The translations under genes and the position numbers were made by a program. Below the pieces are notes generated by a model. That model saw only the letters and a program-made list of their open reading frames with translations, had not been told where the DNA came from and did not search any database. A DNA stretch of 6,029 nt. Source: Pirellulales bacterium. GTDB lineage: Bacteria; Planctomycetota; Planctomycetia; Pirellulales; JALHLM01. The stretch is from the NCBI GenBank assembly GCA_022844585.1, contig JALHLM010000390.1:1-6029 (forward strand). The letters run 5' to 3'. This document shows positions 1 through 5,870 of this stretch, one piece after another (the first letter of the stretch is position 1; every line of letters begins with the position of its first letter).

Positions 1-24
1 GCGCTGAAGTGCCGCGTCCTCTCC

Positions 25-52
25 CCCTCGCTGGCGCTTCGGGTTGGTGTGG
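25..52. repeat. Possible short dispersed intergenic repeat (REP-like)
   Basis: The stretch begins CCCTCGCTGGCGCTTCGGG and continues into GGTTGGTGTGG. It lies in non-coding DNA and has an imperfect palindromic character (CCC at one end, GGG further in, CGC-TG-GCG in the middle). From memory, very similar 'CTCGCT-GCGCTTCGGGTTGG' sequences recur between genes in planctomycete genomes. Only one copy is present here, so repetition cannot be shown from this window. Confidence 0.35.
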
Positions 53-69
53 TGTCTATCAAACGAAGC

Positions 70-93
70 AGGCCGCCGAATCCTCGGCGGCCT
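70..93 (-). terminator. Hairpin, probable terminator of the small secreted-peptide gene
   Basis: A perfect 10-bp stem, AGGCCGCCGA paired with TCGGCGGCCT, closes a four-base loop. It lies about 50 nt beyond the stop codon of the minus-strand gene ending at 141. On the minus strand the stem is followed by GCTTCGTTTG, which is only weakly T-rich. It resembles an intrinsic terminator with a degraded U-tract, so termination strength is uncertain. Confidence 0.6.
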
Positions 94-113
94 GATCCAT
101 TGCTATCCGAAAT

Positions 114-131
114 CGCGGTCGCGGGACCGCG
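114..131 (-). other. Second hairpin just after the small-peptide gene
   Basis: CGCGGTC (114-120) pairs perfectly with GACCGCG (125-131) around a four-base loop, giving a 7-bp GC-rich stem. It begins about 10 nt past the stop codon of the minus-strand gene. There is no T-tract next to it, so it is more likely a 3'-end protecting structure or part of a double-hairpin terminator with 70-93 than a terminator on its own. Confidence 0.35.
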
Positions 132-140
132 GGTACGGCC

Positions 141-323
141 TTAGCCGCAAGTCGAGCCATTGCAGGCCGGGGCTTCGCAGGCCGGAGCGCAGCACTCGCC
201 GCAGCTACGACGCGAACGGCAACGACGGGCACGACGGCAACCAGCGTCAGCCGATTCCGCAATCGCGAGCACGCCAGCGACGACCAACAAGCCCAAGGCA
301 ATCAGCTTCGAGAACCGCTTCAT
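141..323 (-). CDS. Small secreted Arg/Cys-rich peptide, 60 aa, function unknown
   Basis: The frame is open further upstream, but the ATG at 323 is the likely start. It is preceded by AGAGGGGA, a good ribosome binding site ending 7 nt before it, and it puts a textbook signal peptide at the N-terminus. Residues 1-6 (MKRFSK) are basic, residues 7-22 are hydrophobic, and a type I signal peptidase site (ADA|G) falls after residue 27. No proper lipobox precedes Cys29 because Asp is at -3, so a lipoprotein is unlikely. The mature 33 residues contain eight cysteines (29, 35, 41, 44, 45, 49, 54, 59). The first half is strongly basic (RRARRCRSRR, residues 30-39) and the second half is a Cys/Ala/Pro/Glu run with an 'APAC' repeat. 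I recall similar short exported peptides with CCAPAC-type repeats in planctomycetes, but no function is assigned. Disulfide cross-linking, metal binding or envelope structure are possible. It appears monocistronic. Confidence 0.75.
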   Translation of the reverse strand: MKRFSKLIALGLLVVAGVLAIAESADAGCRRARRCRSRRSCGECCAPACEAPACNGSTCG

Positions 324-570
324 GGAAATGTCCCCTCTGAGAGTGAAAAACTCCATCGGGCCGGCTCTCATTGCCGACCTACTTTGGAAAGAGGGGCAGC
401 ATAGCGGGACCTTGAGGCGCGAAAAAGGGGGTGGAAACCCTGTCGCCGGCCGCCGAGATCGATAAGTTTTTACGATTGCGTAGGTTACGAAGACAAAATT
501 AACCCGAGATTTGGCTGCAAAATCCCCCACAACGGGTTGTTTTAACACCGCAGTCGAAGTGCATTTCCTG
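324..570. other. Intergenic region between the SDR and small-peptide genes
   Basis: No gene is supported here. It holds the ribosome binding site of the minus-strand small-peptide gene (about 331-338) and an AT-rich island at about 460-505 that stands out from the GC-rich surroundings and probably contains its promoter. A small palindrome (ACAAC-GG-GTTGT, 530-541) lies about 30 nt beyond the SDR stop codon, but its stem is too short to call a terminator. Confidence 0.5.
467..496 (-). promoter_or_regulatory. Possible housekeeping-type promoter for the small-peptide gene
   Basis: On the minus strand TTGTCT (491-496) is followed after 18 nt by TAAAAA (467-472). Each hexamer matches the sigma70 consensus at four of six positions, and both lie in the only AT-rich island of the region. 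The implied leader is about 135 nt. This is a weak match and inference only. Confidence 0.22.
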
Positions 571-1377
571 TCAGGTCATCCACTTGACGAATTGGTCGCC
601 AAGCGTGGGCGAGAGCTGCGAAATGGCGAACAGCAATCGCGCTTTGCGAGGATAAACCAACTCGCGGCGACGCCGTTCGCACCCCTGCAAAATGCGTTGC
701 GCAAGCCAGTTAGGATCGAGCGCCCGGGTCTTCACGCCCGCACCGGGCTTCGCCGCTTCGGCGGGCACATGGCCTAGCCGGTCGGTGTCGCGCTGACGTG
801 GCTCACTCCGAGCAATCGGCCCGGGGCAGACCAGCATCACGTGTAGTCCCTGCGGTTCGAGCTCCAAACGAAGCTGCTGCGTGTATCCGGTGACGGCGAA
901 TTTGGCCGCGGCGTAGGCCCCCAGCCAGCGCGCCGCCGATTTGCCGGCCAATGAGCCGATATTCACCAGGTGGCCGCGCTGGGCGATGAGTGGCTCCGCG
1001 AACGCGCGGGTGCAGATGACGGTTGAAATCAGGTTCACTTCCAGCAGGTACCGAAAATCGTCCGGCGTCGTTTCCAGGGCGGCGCCACGGGCGGATTTGC
1101 CGGCGCAGTTCACCAGCAGGTCCACCCGGCCGAGGCGGACTAAAGATTCCTTGACCAGGTCATGGACTTCAGCCTCGTTCGTCGCATCCGCGCGGACGGC
1201 ATTTGCGTCGCCGCCGGCTTGGCAAATCCGCTCCACCGCGGCGTTCAATGCGTCAGCACCACGGGCGGCGAGAACGACCTTCGCGCCCGACGCGGCCGCC
1301 GCTTGCGCGATTGCGAAGCCGAGTCCCGAGGAAGCCCCCGTTACCACGACTCCCTTTCCGGACCAAAAACTGGACAT
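571..1377 (-). CDS. Short-chain dehydrogenase/reductase (SDR family oxidoreductase)
   Basis: This 268-residue protein is a complete classical SDR, a cytoplasmic NAD(P)-dependent oxidoreductase with a Rossmann fold. The cofactor-binding glycine motif TGASSGLG is at residues 13-20. R39 after the second strand (VVLAAR) hints at NADP(H) preference. The acidic D64 sits in the adenine-contacting VRAD motif. The NNAG-type motif reads NCAG (90-93). The catalytic tetrad is complete: N115, S142, Y155 and K159 in YAAAK. The usual PGxxxT reads PGPIAR (185-190), so the nicotinamide-contacting Thr is replaced by Arg. The C-terminal 40 residues contain a basic and hydrophobic stretch (YPRKARLLFAIS) that might touch a membrane. 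The substrate cannot be told from sequence. The ATG at 1377 gives the expected N-terminus directly before the first beta strand, though no clear ribosome binding site precedes it. It is divergent from the sigma-factor cluster and not obviously part of it. Confidence 0.9.
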   Translation of the reverse strand: MSSFWSGKGVVVTGASSGLGFAIAQAAAASGAKVVLAARGADALNAAVERICQAGGDANAVRADATNEAEVHDLVKESLVRLGRVDLLVNCAGKSARGAALETTPDDFRYLLEVNLISTVICTRAFAEPLIAQRGHLVNIGSLAGKSAARWLGAYAAAKFAVTGYTQQLRLELEPQGLHVMLVCPGPIARSEPRQRDTDRLGHVPAEAAKPGAGVKTRALDPNWLAQRILQGCERRRRELVYPRKARLLFAISQLSPTLGDQFVKWMT

Positions 1378-1493
1378 GGTGAGATCGAATGCCGGTCGGG
1401 GGAGTGGAATTTAAGCGTGGTAGAGTAGGCTGGAATTGTAAGGGAAACCAACGCCCCTTGAAGCGGCCCAGGCCGGCCGAGCGCGATGGCCCA

Positions 1494-1522
1494 GGAAACT
1501 TGCGGGTCAGTCGTTATTCGAT
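1494..1522 (+). promoter_or_regulatory. ECF-sigma-like promoter upstream of the sigma-factor gene
   Basis: GGAAACTT (1494-1501) resembles the GGAACTT -35 element used by many ECF (RpoE-type) sigma factors. After 16 nt comes TCGAT (1518-1522), four of five matches to the TCNAA-type -10. Transcription would begin about 1529, giving a leader of about 35 nt to the sigma gene. Autoregulation is common for ECF factors, but whether this sigma factor recognises the site is inference. Confidence 0.35.
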
Positions 1523-1562
1523 GAGTACATTCACGACCGCTAATCGCTAAGAGGATATGACG

Positions 1563-2072
1563 ATGGACACCGCGGCGCCTGAAACGGATGTCGCTCGTCT
1601 GGTGAAGACGTATCAGGCGGGTGTCTGGCGTTACTTGCGGGCGTTGGGGTGCGAGGCGTCGACGGCCGACGACCTGACACAGGAGACGTTCCTGACGGTC
1701 CTGGAAAAGCCCTTTTCGGACTTCAATCCAGCGGCCACGGCGGCGTACCTGCGAACCGTCGCTCGGAACCTGTTTATCTCCGTGCAGCGTCGGGCAAATC
1801 GCAGCATCTCGGTGGCCGATCTGGACGAGTTGGACTTGGATTGGAGCCGCTGGGCGGGGGACGACGCCGGGCAACACTTGCTCGCGTCACTGAAGGAATG
1901 CCTTCAAGGGTTGGGCGAGAAGGCGAAACGGGCGATTGAGTTGCGGTATCAAGAAGAGGCCTCGCGGGCTGGCATCGCCACTTCGCTCGGCATGAGCGAG
2001 GACGGGGCGAAAAACTTGTTGCAACGGGCAAAGCAACAACTCCGCGAATGCGTGGAACGGAAACAGAGATAG
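1563..2072 (+). CDS. ECF-type RNA polymerase sigma factor
   Basis: This 169-residue protein has the two-domain architecture of extracytoplasmic-function sigma factors. Region 2 spans about residues 10-77. It includes the core-binding and -10 recognition signature ADDLTQETFL (35-44) and the region 2.3/2.4-like YLRTVARNLFISVQRR (62-77). After a linker of about 30 residues, region 4 spans about 107-165, with a helix-turn-helix around 134-157 (ASRAGIATSLGMSEDGAKNLLQRAK) that would read the -35 element. The length is normal for the family. Two in-frame ATGs compete. AAGAGGA (1549-1555) is 7 nt from the ATG at 1563 but only 1 nt from that at 1557, so 1563 is preferred; the 1557 start adds only Met-Thr. 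The stop lies 11 nt before the next gene, which implies co-transcription. No separate anti-sigma gene adjoins it; the neighbouring membrane protein may fill that role. Confidence 0.9.
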   Translation: MDTAAPETDVARLVKTYQAGVWRYLRALGCEASTADDLTQETFLTVLEKPFSDFNPAATAAYLRTVARNLFISVQRRANRSISVADLDELDLDWSRWAGDDAGQHLLASLKECLQGLGEKAKRAIELRYQEEASRAGIATSLGMSEDGAKNLLQRAKQQLRECVERKQR

Positions 2073-2083
2073 AGATAGACGTC

Positions 2084-4273
2084 ATGTCGGGTACTCACAA
2101 AGATCGAATTCTCGAGGTCTGCCTGGAAGAACTCCTTTCCGGGCAGTCTCCTCCAGATTTGACGGACCGTGTGCTCCGCGCCGCAGCCGCTCGTCGAGTG
2201 GCCGTCAACGGAACGCATGGGCAGAAGTCCGTCACGATCCCACCTTCGCCGGTCGGCTCGGGGCAGGCGGCCGGCGGAGGTGTTTCGTTCAAGGCGCCGG
2301 AAATCACGGCGCCCATCGTCACCGTCGCCGCTGCGACGAACGTGGCAAGCCGCTATCAACAGCGCCGGCGAAATGTTTTGCCATGGATGCTGGCCGTGGT
2401 CGTGGCCGCGAGCTTACTGCTCGCTCTCGGTATCTTCCTGAACCGCGGCGATAATGCCGCGCCGGTTGCCGAGCAACCGAAGCCGCCCGTGGAAGGCAAG
2501 GCCACGCCGCGCTTAGCGCAAGATCCGCCGGCGCCGTCGACTCCAGAGACCATGCCGGCGCCAACCGACGATTCGCAGCTCGAAAACCAGGCGCCAGTCG
2601 TTGTTAAGATCGCGCCGGCGAACGACGGCGCCAATGCGCCCGACGAACCTGCGCCGGAAGCCGTGGCAGTCGCGGAGCGAACACTCGCTACTCCGGACGC
2701 CGAAGTCGTCGCTTTTATCGACGCGGAAATTCGCAAGGCCTGGCAGGCCGCGGCCGTGGGATCTTCGCCTGAGGCGACCGATTCCGAATGGTGCCGCCGC
2801 GTCTACTTAGACCTGCTGGGCCGCATCCCGACAATCGATGAGCTGCAGCAATACGCGAGGAATCGCACGAAAGACAAGAAAGAAAAGCTCGTCGACGAGT
2901 TGCTCAGCTCTGATCGCTACGCCGAAGAGTACGCTCGGAACTGGACCACGATCTGGACGAACTCGTTGATTGGTCGCTCGGGCGGAGCGAACAACAACAG
3001 CATTGCGAACCGGGCCGGCATGCAGCAGTACCTGCGTCGCTCGTTCCAGCGCAACAAGCCCTATGACGAGATGGTCACCGAGTTGGTCAGCGCCGAAGGT
3101 TCCGGCCGCCCGGGCGACGAGAACTACAACGGCGCGGTGAACTTCATCGCCGACAACCTGCAGGACGACGCCACGGCCGCCACGGCGAAGACCGCCCGGC
3201 ATTTCCTCGGCATGCAGGTGCAATGCACGCAGTGCCACAATCATCCGTTTAATGATTGGAAGCAGAATCAATTCTGGGAGTTGAACTCCTTCTTCCGTCA
3301 GGCCCGCGCCATGCGCATCGGCACGGGCGACACTGCGGGTGTCACGCTAACCGACGTGGATTTCCGCGGCGAGAGCGGCCGGCAGCCGGATGAAGCGGAA
3401 ATCTACTACGAGTTGCGCAACGGCACCGCCGCCACGGCGTATCCGGTGTTCGTCGACGGGCAGAAGATCGCGAATCCGAGCGGGCGCGTCGCCGCGGTGC
3501 GCCGCCGCGCTGAGTTGGCGAAGTTCATCGTGCGTTCTCCGAACTTCGGCCAGGCGATCGTCAACCGGATGTGGTCCCACTTCCTCGGCCACGGCTTCAC
3601 CAAGCCGATCGACGACATGGGCCCGCACAATCCGCCCACGCACAGCGAGTTAGTCGCGCGACTGGGCGTCGAATTCACCGGCGGCGGGCATGACCTCAAG
3701 AGATTGATGCGTTGGATCGTGCTGTCGGAGCCGTACGCGCTCTCCAGCACGTTCGGGAAGCGCTACAAGAACGACAAGGACGATCCCTCGATGGGCGAGA
3801 AGCCGCTGTTCAGTCATTTCTACATGCGGCAGATGGAAGCCGAGCAGATGTATCAATCGCTGCTCGTCGCCACGGAAGCCGATAAGACGCAAGGCAGTTA
3901 CGAAGAGCAGGAACGCACCAAGGCCGAATGGCTCGCACAGTTCACCATCGCGTTCGGTACCGACGAAGGCGACGAGGCCACGACGTTCAACGGCACCATC
4001 CCGCAAGTGTTGATGATGATGAACGGCGAGATCACCGAACACGCCGTGAACGTCGAGCCAGGCAGCTTCCTGCACAAGCTGGTCTACGAAAGCAAGGACC
4101 GCGCGGACAGACTGGATCGCCTGTATTTGGCGGCGCTTGGGCGCCGGCCGACGCGGCAGGAAATCCAAGCCGCCAACGATCTGCTCGAAGCCCGCGGCGG
4201 AGACGACGTGGCCGCGATGCAGGACGTCTGGTGGGCGCTGCTGAACAGCGGCGAGTTCATTTTCAATCGGTAG
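2084..4273 (+). CDS. Membrane-anchored DUF1549/DUF1553 (PSCyt2/PSD1) protein with CxxCH motif
   Basis: The 729-residue product has four parts. Residues 1-97 form a soluble N-terminus starting with RILEVCLEELLSGQSPPDL (8-26), a motif type I associate with planctomycete membrane proteins encoded next to ECF sigma genes. One transmembrane helix follows at about 98-119 (LPWMLAVVVAASLLLALGIF), preceded by QQRRR, so the N-terminus is inside. Residues about 122-205 are a Pro/Ala/Glu-rich linker. DUF1549 begins about 208 (AEVVAFID), includes WCRRVYLDLLGRIPT, and ends near the haem-type motif CTQCHNHPF (381-389). DUF1553 runs from about 474 (RRAELAKFIVRSPNFGQAIVNRMW) to the typical C-terminus LLNSGEFIFNR. 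Only one CxxCH is present and no separate PSCyt1 domain is seen. The catalytic role of these families is not established. The frame is open to an ATG at 2048, but the ATG at 2084 places the conserved motif at the N-terminus and avoids overlap with the sigma gene. Neither start has a strong ribosome binding site, so translational coupling is likely. Confidence 0.9.
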   Translation: MSGTHKDRILEVCLEELLSGQSPPDLTDRVLRAAAARRVAVNGTHGQKSVTIPPSPVGSGQAAGGGVSFKAPEITAPIVTVAAATNVASRYQQRRRNVLPWMLAVVVAASLLLALGIFLNRGDNAAPVAEQPKPPVEGKATPRLAQDPPAPSTPETMPAPTDDSQLENQAPVVVKIAPANDGANAPDEPAPEAVAVAERTLATPDAEVVAFIDAEIRKAWQAAAVGSSPEATDSEWCRRVYLDLLGRIPTIDELQQYARNRTKDKKEKLVDELLSSDRYAEEYARNWTTIWTNSLIGRSGGANNNSIANRAGMQQYLRRSFQRNKPYDEMVTELVSAEGSGRPGDENYNGAVNFIADNLQDDATAATAKTARHFLGMQVQCTQCHNHPFNDWKQNQFWELNSFFRQARAMRIGTGDTAGVTLTDVDFRGESGRQPDEAEIYYELRNGTAATAYPVFVDGQKIANPSGRVAAVRRRAELAKFIVRSPNFGQAIVNRMWSHFLGHGFTKPIDDMGPHNPPTHSELVARLGVEFTGGGHDLKRLMRWIVLSEPYALSSTFGKRYKNDKDDPSMGEKPLFSHFYMRQMEAEQMYQSLLVATEADKTQGSYEEQERTKAEWLAQFTIAFGTDEGDEATTFNGTIPQVLMMMNGEITEHAVNVEPGSFLHKLVYESKDRADRLDRLYLAALGRRPTRQEIQAANDLLEARGGDDVAAMQDVWWALLNSGEFIFNR

Positions 4274-4449
4274 GGGCGGGAGAGATGGAGGAGTAAAGGA
4301 GAAGGGGAGTAAAGGAGTTTTTGAGTGGCAGAGTTGTAGGTCGGCGGGAGGTGAAAGGTGACTGCTGGGGAGTGACGGCCAGTGAGCAAGATTCTTTGCT
4401 CCTTTACTCCCCTGCTCCTTTTCTCCTCGAACCACACGGGGCAAACCAC
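4274..4449. other. Repeat-filled gap between the DUF1553 and DUF1501 genes
   Basis: This 176-nt gap is far longer than the 11-nt gap upstream in the same cluster. Nearly all of it is occupied by the inverted repeat at 4288-4428. The frame of the DUF1501 gene happens to stay open through it back to a TTG at 4321, but the encoded residues are repeat-derived and unlike an exported-protein N-terminus. No promoter was recognised. Confidence 0.6.
4288..4428. repeat. 30-bp imperfect inverted repeat with 81-nt spacer
   Basis: The left arm (4288-4317) and right arm (4399-4428) are reverse complements over 30 positions with two mismatches (4294/4422 and 4302/4414). The left arm is purine-only except for two T bases and is built from GGAGTAAAGGAG and GGGGAGTAAAGGAG units. 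The 81-nt spacer begins TTTTTGAGTGGCAGAG. An RNA copy could fold into a long hairpin inside the operon transcript. No T-tract follows the right arm, so it is not a standard terminator on the plus strand. Confidence 0.85.
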
Positions 4450-5727
4450 ATGACGGGCAATTGGTCGGGCGCCCCTTCGGGGATGACACGACGACATTTT
4501 ATGCGGCACCTGGCCGGCGCTTCGGCGTTGGTGTTGCCGGCGACTTCGTTCACGCGTTCGTTGCATGCGAACGTCGACAAGTTGCGCAAGAATCACAAGG
4601 CCGCCATCCTGTTGTGGATGGGAGGCGGTCCTTCGACGTTGGACCTGTGGGATCTGAAACCTGGCGCGACGACGGGCGGTCCGTTCAAGCCGATCTCGAC
4701 GACCGGCGACGTCCAGATCAGCGAACATCTGCCCTTGATGGCGCAGCAGATGAAACATCTGTCGATCGTCCGTTCGATGAGCACGCGCGAAGCGGATCAC
4801 GATCGCGGTCGTTACTACATGCACACCGGCTACGTCCCCAACCCGAGCATCGAACATCCGAGCTACGGCGCGGTGATCAGCCATGAGTTGATCGAAACGC
4901 GTCCGGAATTGCAGGTCCCGCCGTTCGTGTCGATCGGCGGCGGCAGCGAAGGGCCCGGCTTCCTGGGCATGACCTATGCTCCGTTCGTGGTCGGTTCCAA
5001 CGGCGACGTACGGAATTTGAAAGTGGCGCTGCCGGAAGATCGGCTGATGCAGCGAATGCAGATGCTGAAGATGCTGGAAACAGGCTTCGCGTCGCAGAAC
5101 CGCGGCGAACTGGCAAACGATCACGCCAAGGTGCTCGACAAGACGCTGTCGTTGATGACCAGCGAGCAGATGAAGTCGTTCAAGGTGGATCAGGAACCGC
5201 AGGCCGCGCGCGATCGTTATGGCAACACCGGCTTCGGCCGCGGTTGCTTGATGGCGCGTCGCCTGGTGGAAGCGGGCGTGCCGTTCATCGAGGTCGATTT
5301 CGGCGGTTGGGACAACCACGCCGGCATCTTCCCGACCTTGCAAAATCAAAAGCTGCCGGAACTGGACATGGCGATGAGCGCGCTGGTCGAAGACCTCGCC
5401 GAGCGCGGCCTGCTCCAGGACACGGCGGTGATTTGGATGGGGGAATTCAGCCGCACGCCGCAGATCAACGGCAACGCCGGACGCGATCATTGGGCGCGCA
5501 GCTGGAGCGTCGTGGTGGGTGGAGCCGGCATGAAGGGGGGCATCGCTGTTGGTCAAACCAACGCCACCGGCACGGAAGTCGTCACGAAGCCGTATTCGTC
5601 GGAAGACCTGATGGCCACGGTCCTCAAGTCCCTCGATATCCCGCTGGAAACGACCTACACGAGCAAGAACGGCCGGCCGATGAAGATCGCGAATAGCGGG
5701 AAGGTGATTGAGGAATTGTTTGCGTGA
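4450..5727 (+). CDS. Tat-exported DUF1501 family protein
   Basis: The 425-residue protein is a full-length DUF1501 member. These proteins are distantly related to the sulfatase/alkaline-phosphatase fold and are regularly encoded beside DUF1549/DUF1553 genes in planctomycetes. The N-terminus carries a twin-arginine signal: TRRHFMR at residues 13-19, a hydrophobic stretch LAGASALVLPA (21-31), and a probable cleavage site after SLHA (37-40). It would be exported folded. Typical blocks follow in order: LLWMGGGPSTLDLWDLKPG (54-72), SMSTREADHDRGRYYMHTGY, GGGSEGPGFLGM, GGWDNH (285-290), MGEFSRTP (330-337) and GRDHW (344-348). The Asp and His residues in GGWDNH and GRDHW are candidate metal ligands by analogy with the superfamily; that is inference. 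The ATG at 4450 has GGGG about 8 nt upstream. The ATG at 4483 would start directly at the Tat motif and is a credible alternative. The reading frame also opens further upstream into repeat DNA, which I excluded. Substrate unknown. Confidence 0.9.
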   Translation: MTGNWSGAPSGMTRRHFMRHLAGASALVLPATSFTRSLHANVDKLRKNHKAAILLWMGGGPSTLDLWDLKPGATTGGPFKPISTTGDVQISEHLPLMAQQMKHLSIVRSMSTREADHDRGRYYMHTGYVPNPSIEHPSYGAVISHELIETRPELQVPPFVSIGGGSEGPGFLGMTYAPFVVGSNGDVRNLKVALPEDRLMQRMQMLKMLETGFASQNRGELANDHAKVLDKTLSLMTSEQMKSFKVDQEPQAARDRYGNTGFGRGCLMARRLVEAGVPFIEVDFGGWDNHAGIFPTLQNQKLPELDMAMSALVEDLAERGLLQDTAVIWMGEFSRTPQINGNAGRDHWARSWSVVVGGAGMKGGIAVGQTNATGTEVVTKPYSSEDLMATVLKSLDIPLETTYTSKNGRPMKIANSGKVIEELFA

Positions 5728-5744
5728 GCGGAGCGAGGAGTGGG

Positions 5745-5771
5745 GAGGAGAAAAGGAGTAAAGGAGCAAAG
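5745..5771 (+). repeat. Third copy of the purine-rich repeat
   Basis: This sequence starts GAGGAGAAAAGGAG and continues TAAAGGAGCAAAG. It matches the reverse complement of the right arm of the upstream inverted repeat (about 4394-4428) apart from a missing 8-base block (CAGGGGAG). The downstream GCAAAG is shared too, which shows that the repeat unit extends past the 30-bp arm. It lies 17 nt after the DUF1501 stop codon. Confidence 0.75.
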
Positions 5772-5870
5772 TAGGCAGGAGCGAACACAAATCAACTTGC
5801 GGCGAGCGGCTTTGAGCTGAATCGTTGCACAACGTACCCCGAATGACTCCCGAAACAGGGGGCATCCGCT

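Noticed and set aside
530..541. Small palindrome ACAAC-GG-GTTGT after the SDR stop as a terminator
   Set aside because: A 5-bp stem with a two-base loop and no adjacent T-tract is too weak.
324..548. N-terminal extension of the small secreted peptide to 135 residues
   Set aside because: The extension has no signal or domain features, while the internal ATG at 323 has a good ribosome binding site and begins a signal peptide.
1422..1451. TTGGTT - 18 nt - TACTCT as a promoter for the SDR on the minus strand
   Set aside because: The matches are modest and the spacing is not ideal; similar matches arise by chance, so it was not listed as a feature.
2048..2083. Earlier ATG for the DUF1549/DUF1553 gene
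   Set aside because: It overlaps the sigma gene by 25 nt and adds MRGTETEIEIDV, which is unlike the family N-terminus; not fully excluded.
4321..4449. Upstream TTG start for the DUF1501 gene
   Set aside because: It would translate the repeat spacer and right arm and bury the Tat signal more than 50 residues inside the protein.
3650..4489. A 279-codon minus-strand frame over the DUF1553 end and the repeat gap
   Set aside because: Antisense shadow; its low-complexity Pro/Ser/Leu stretch is just the translation of the purine-rich repeat on the opposite strand.
4288..5771. CRISPR array from the repeated GGAG-type units
   Set aside because: The copies are few, differ in orientation and length, and have no regular unique spacers or cas genes.
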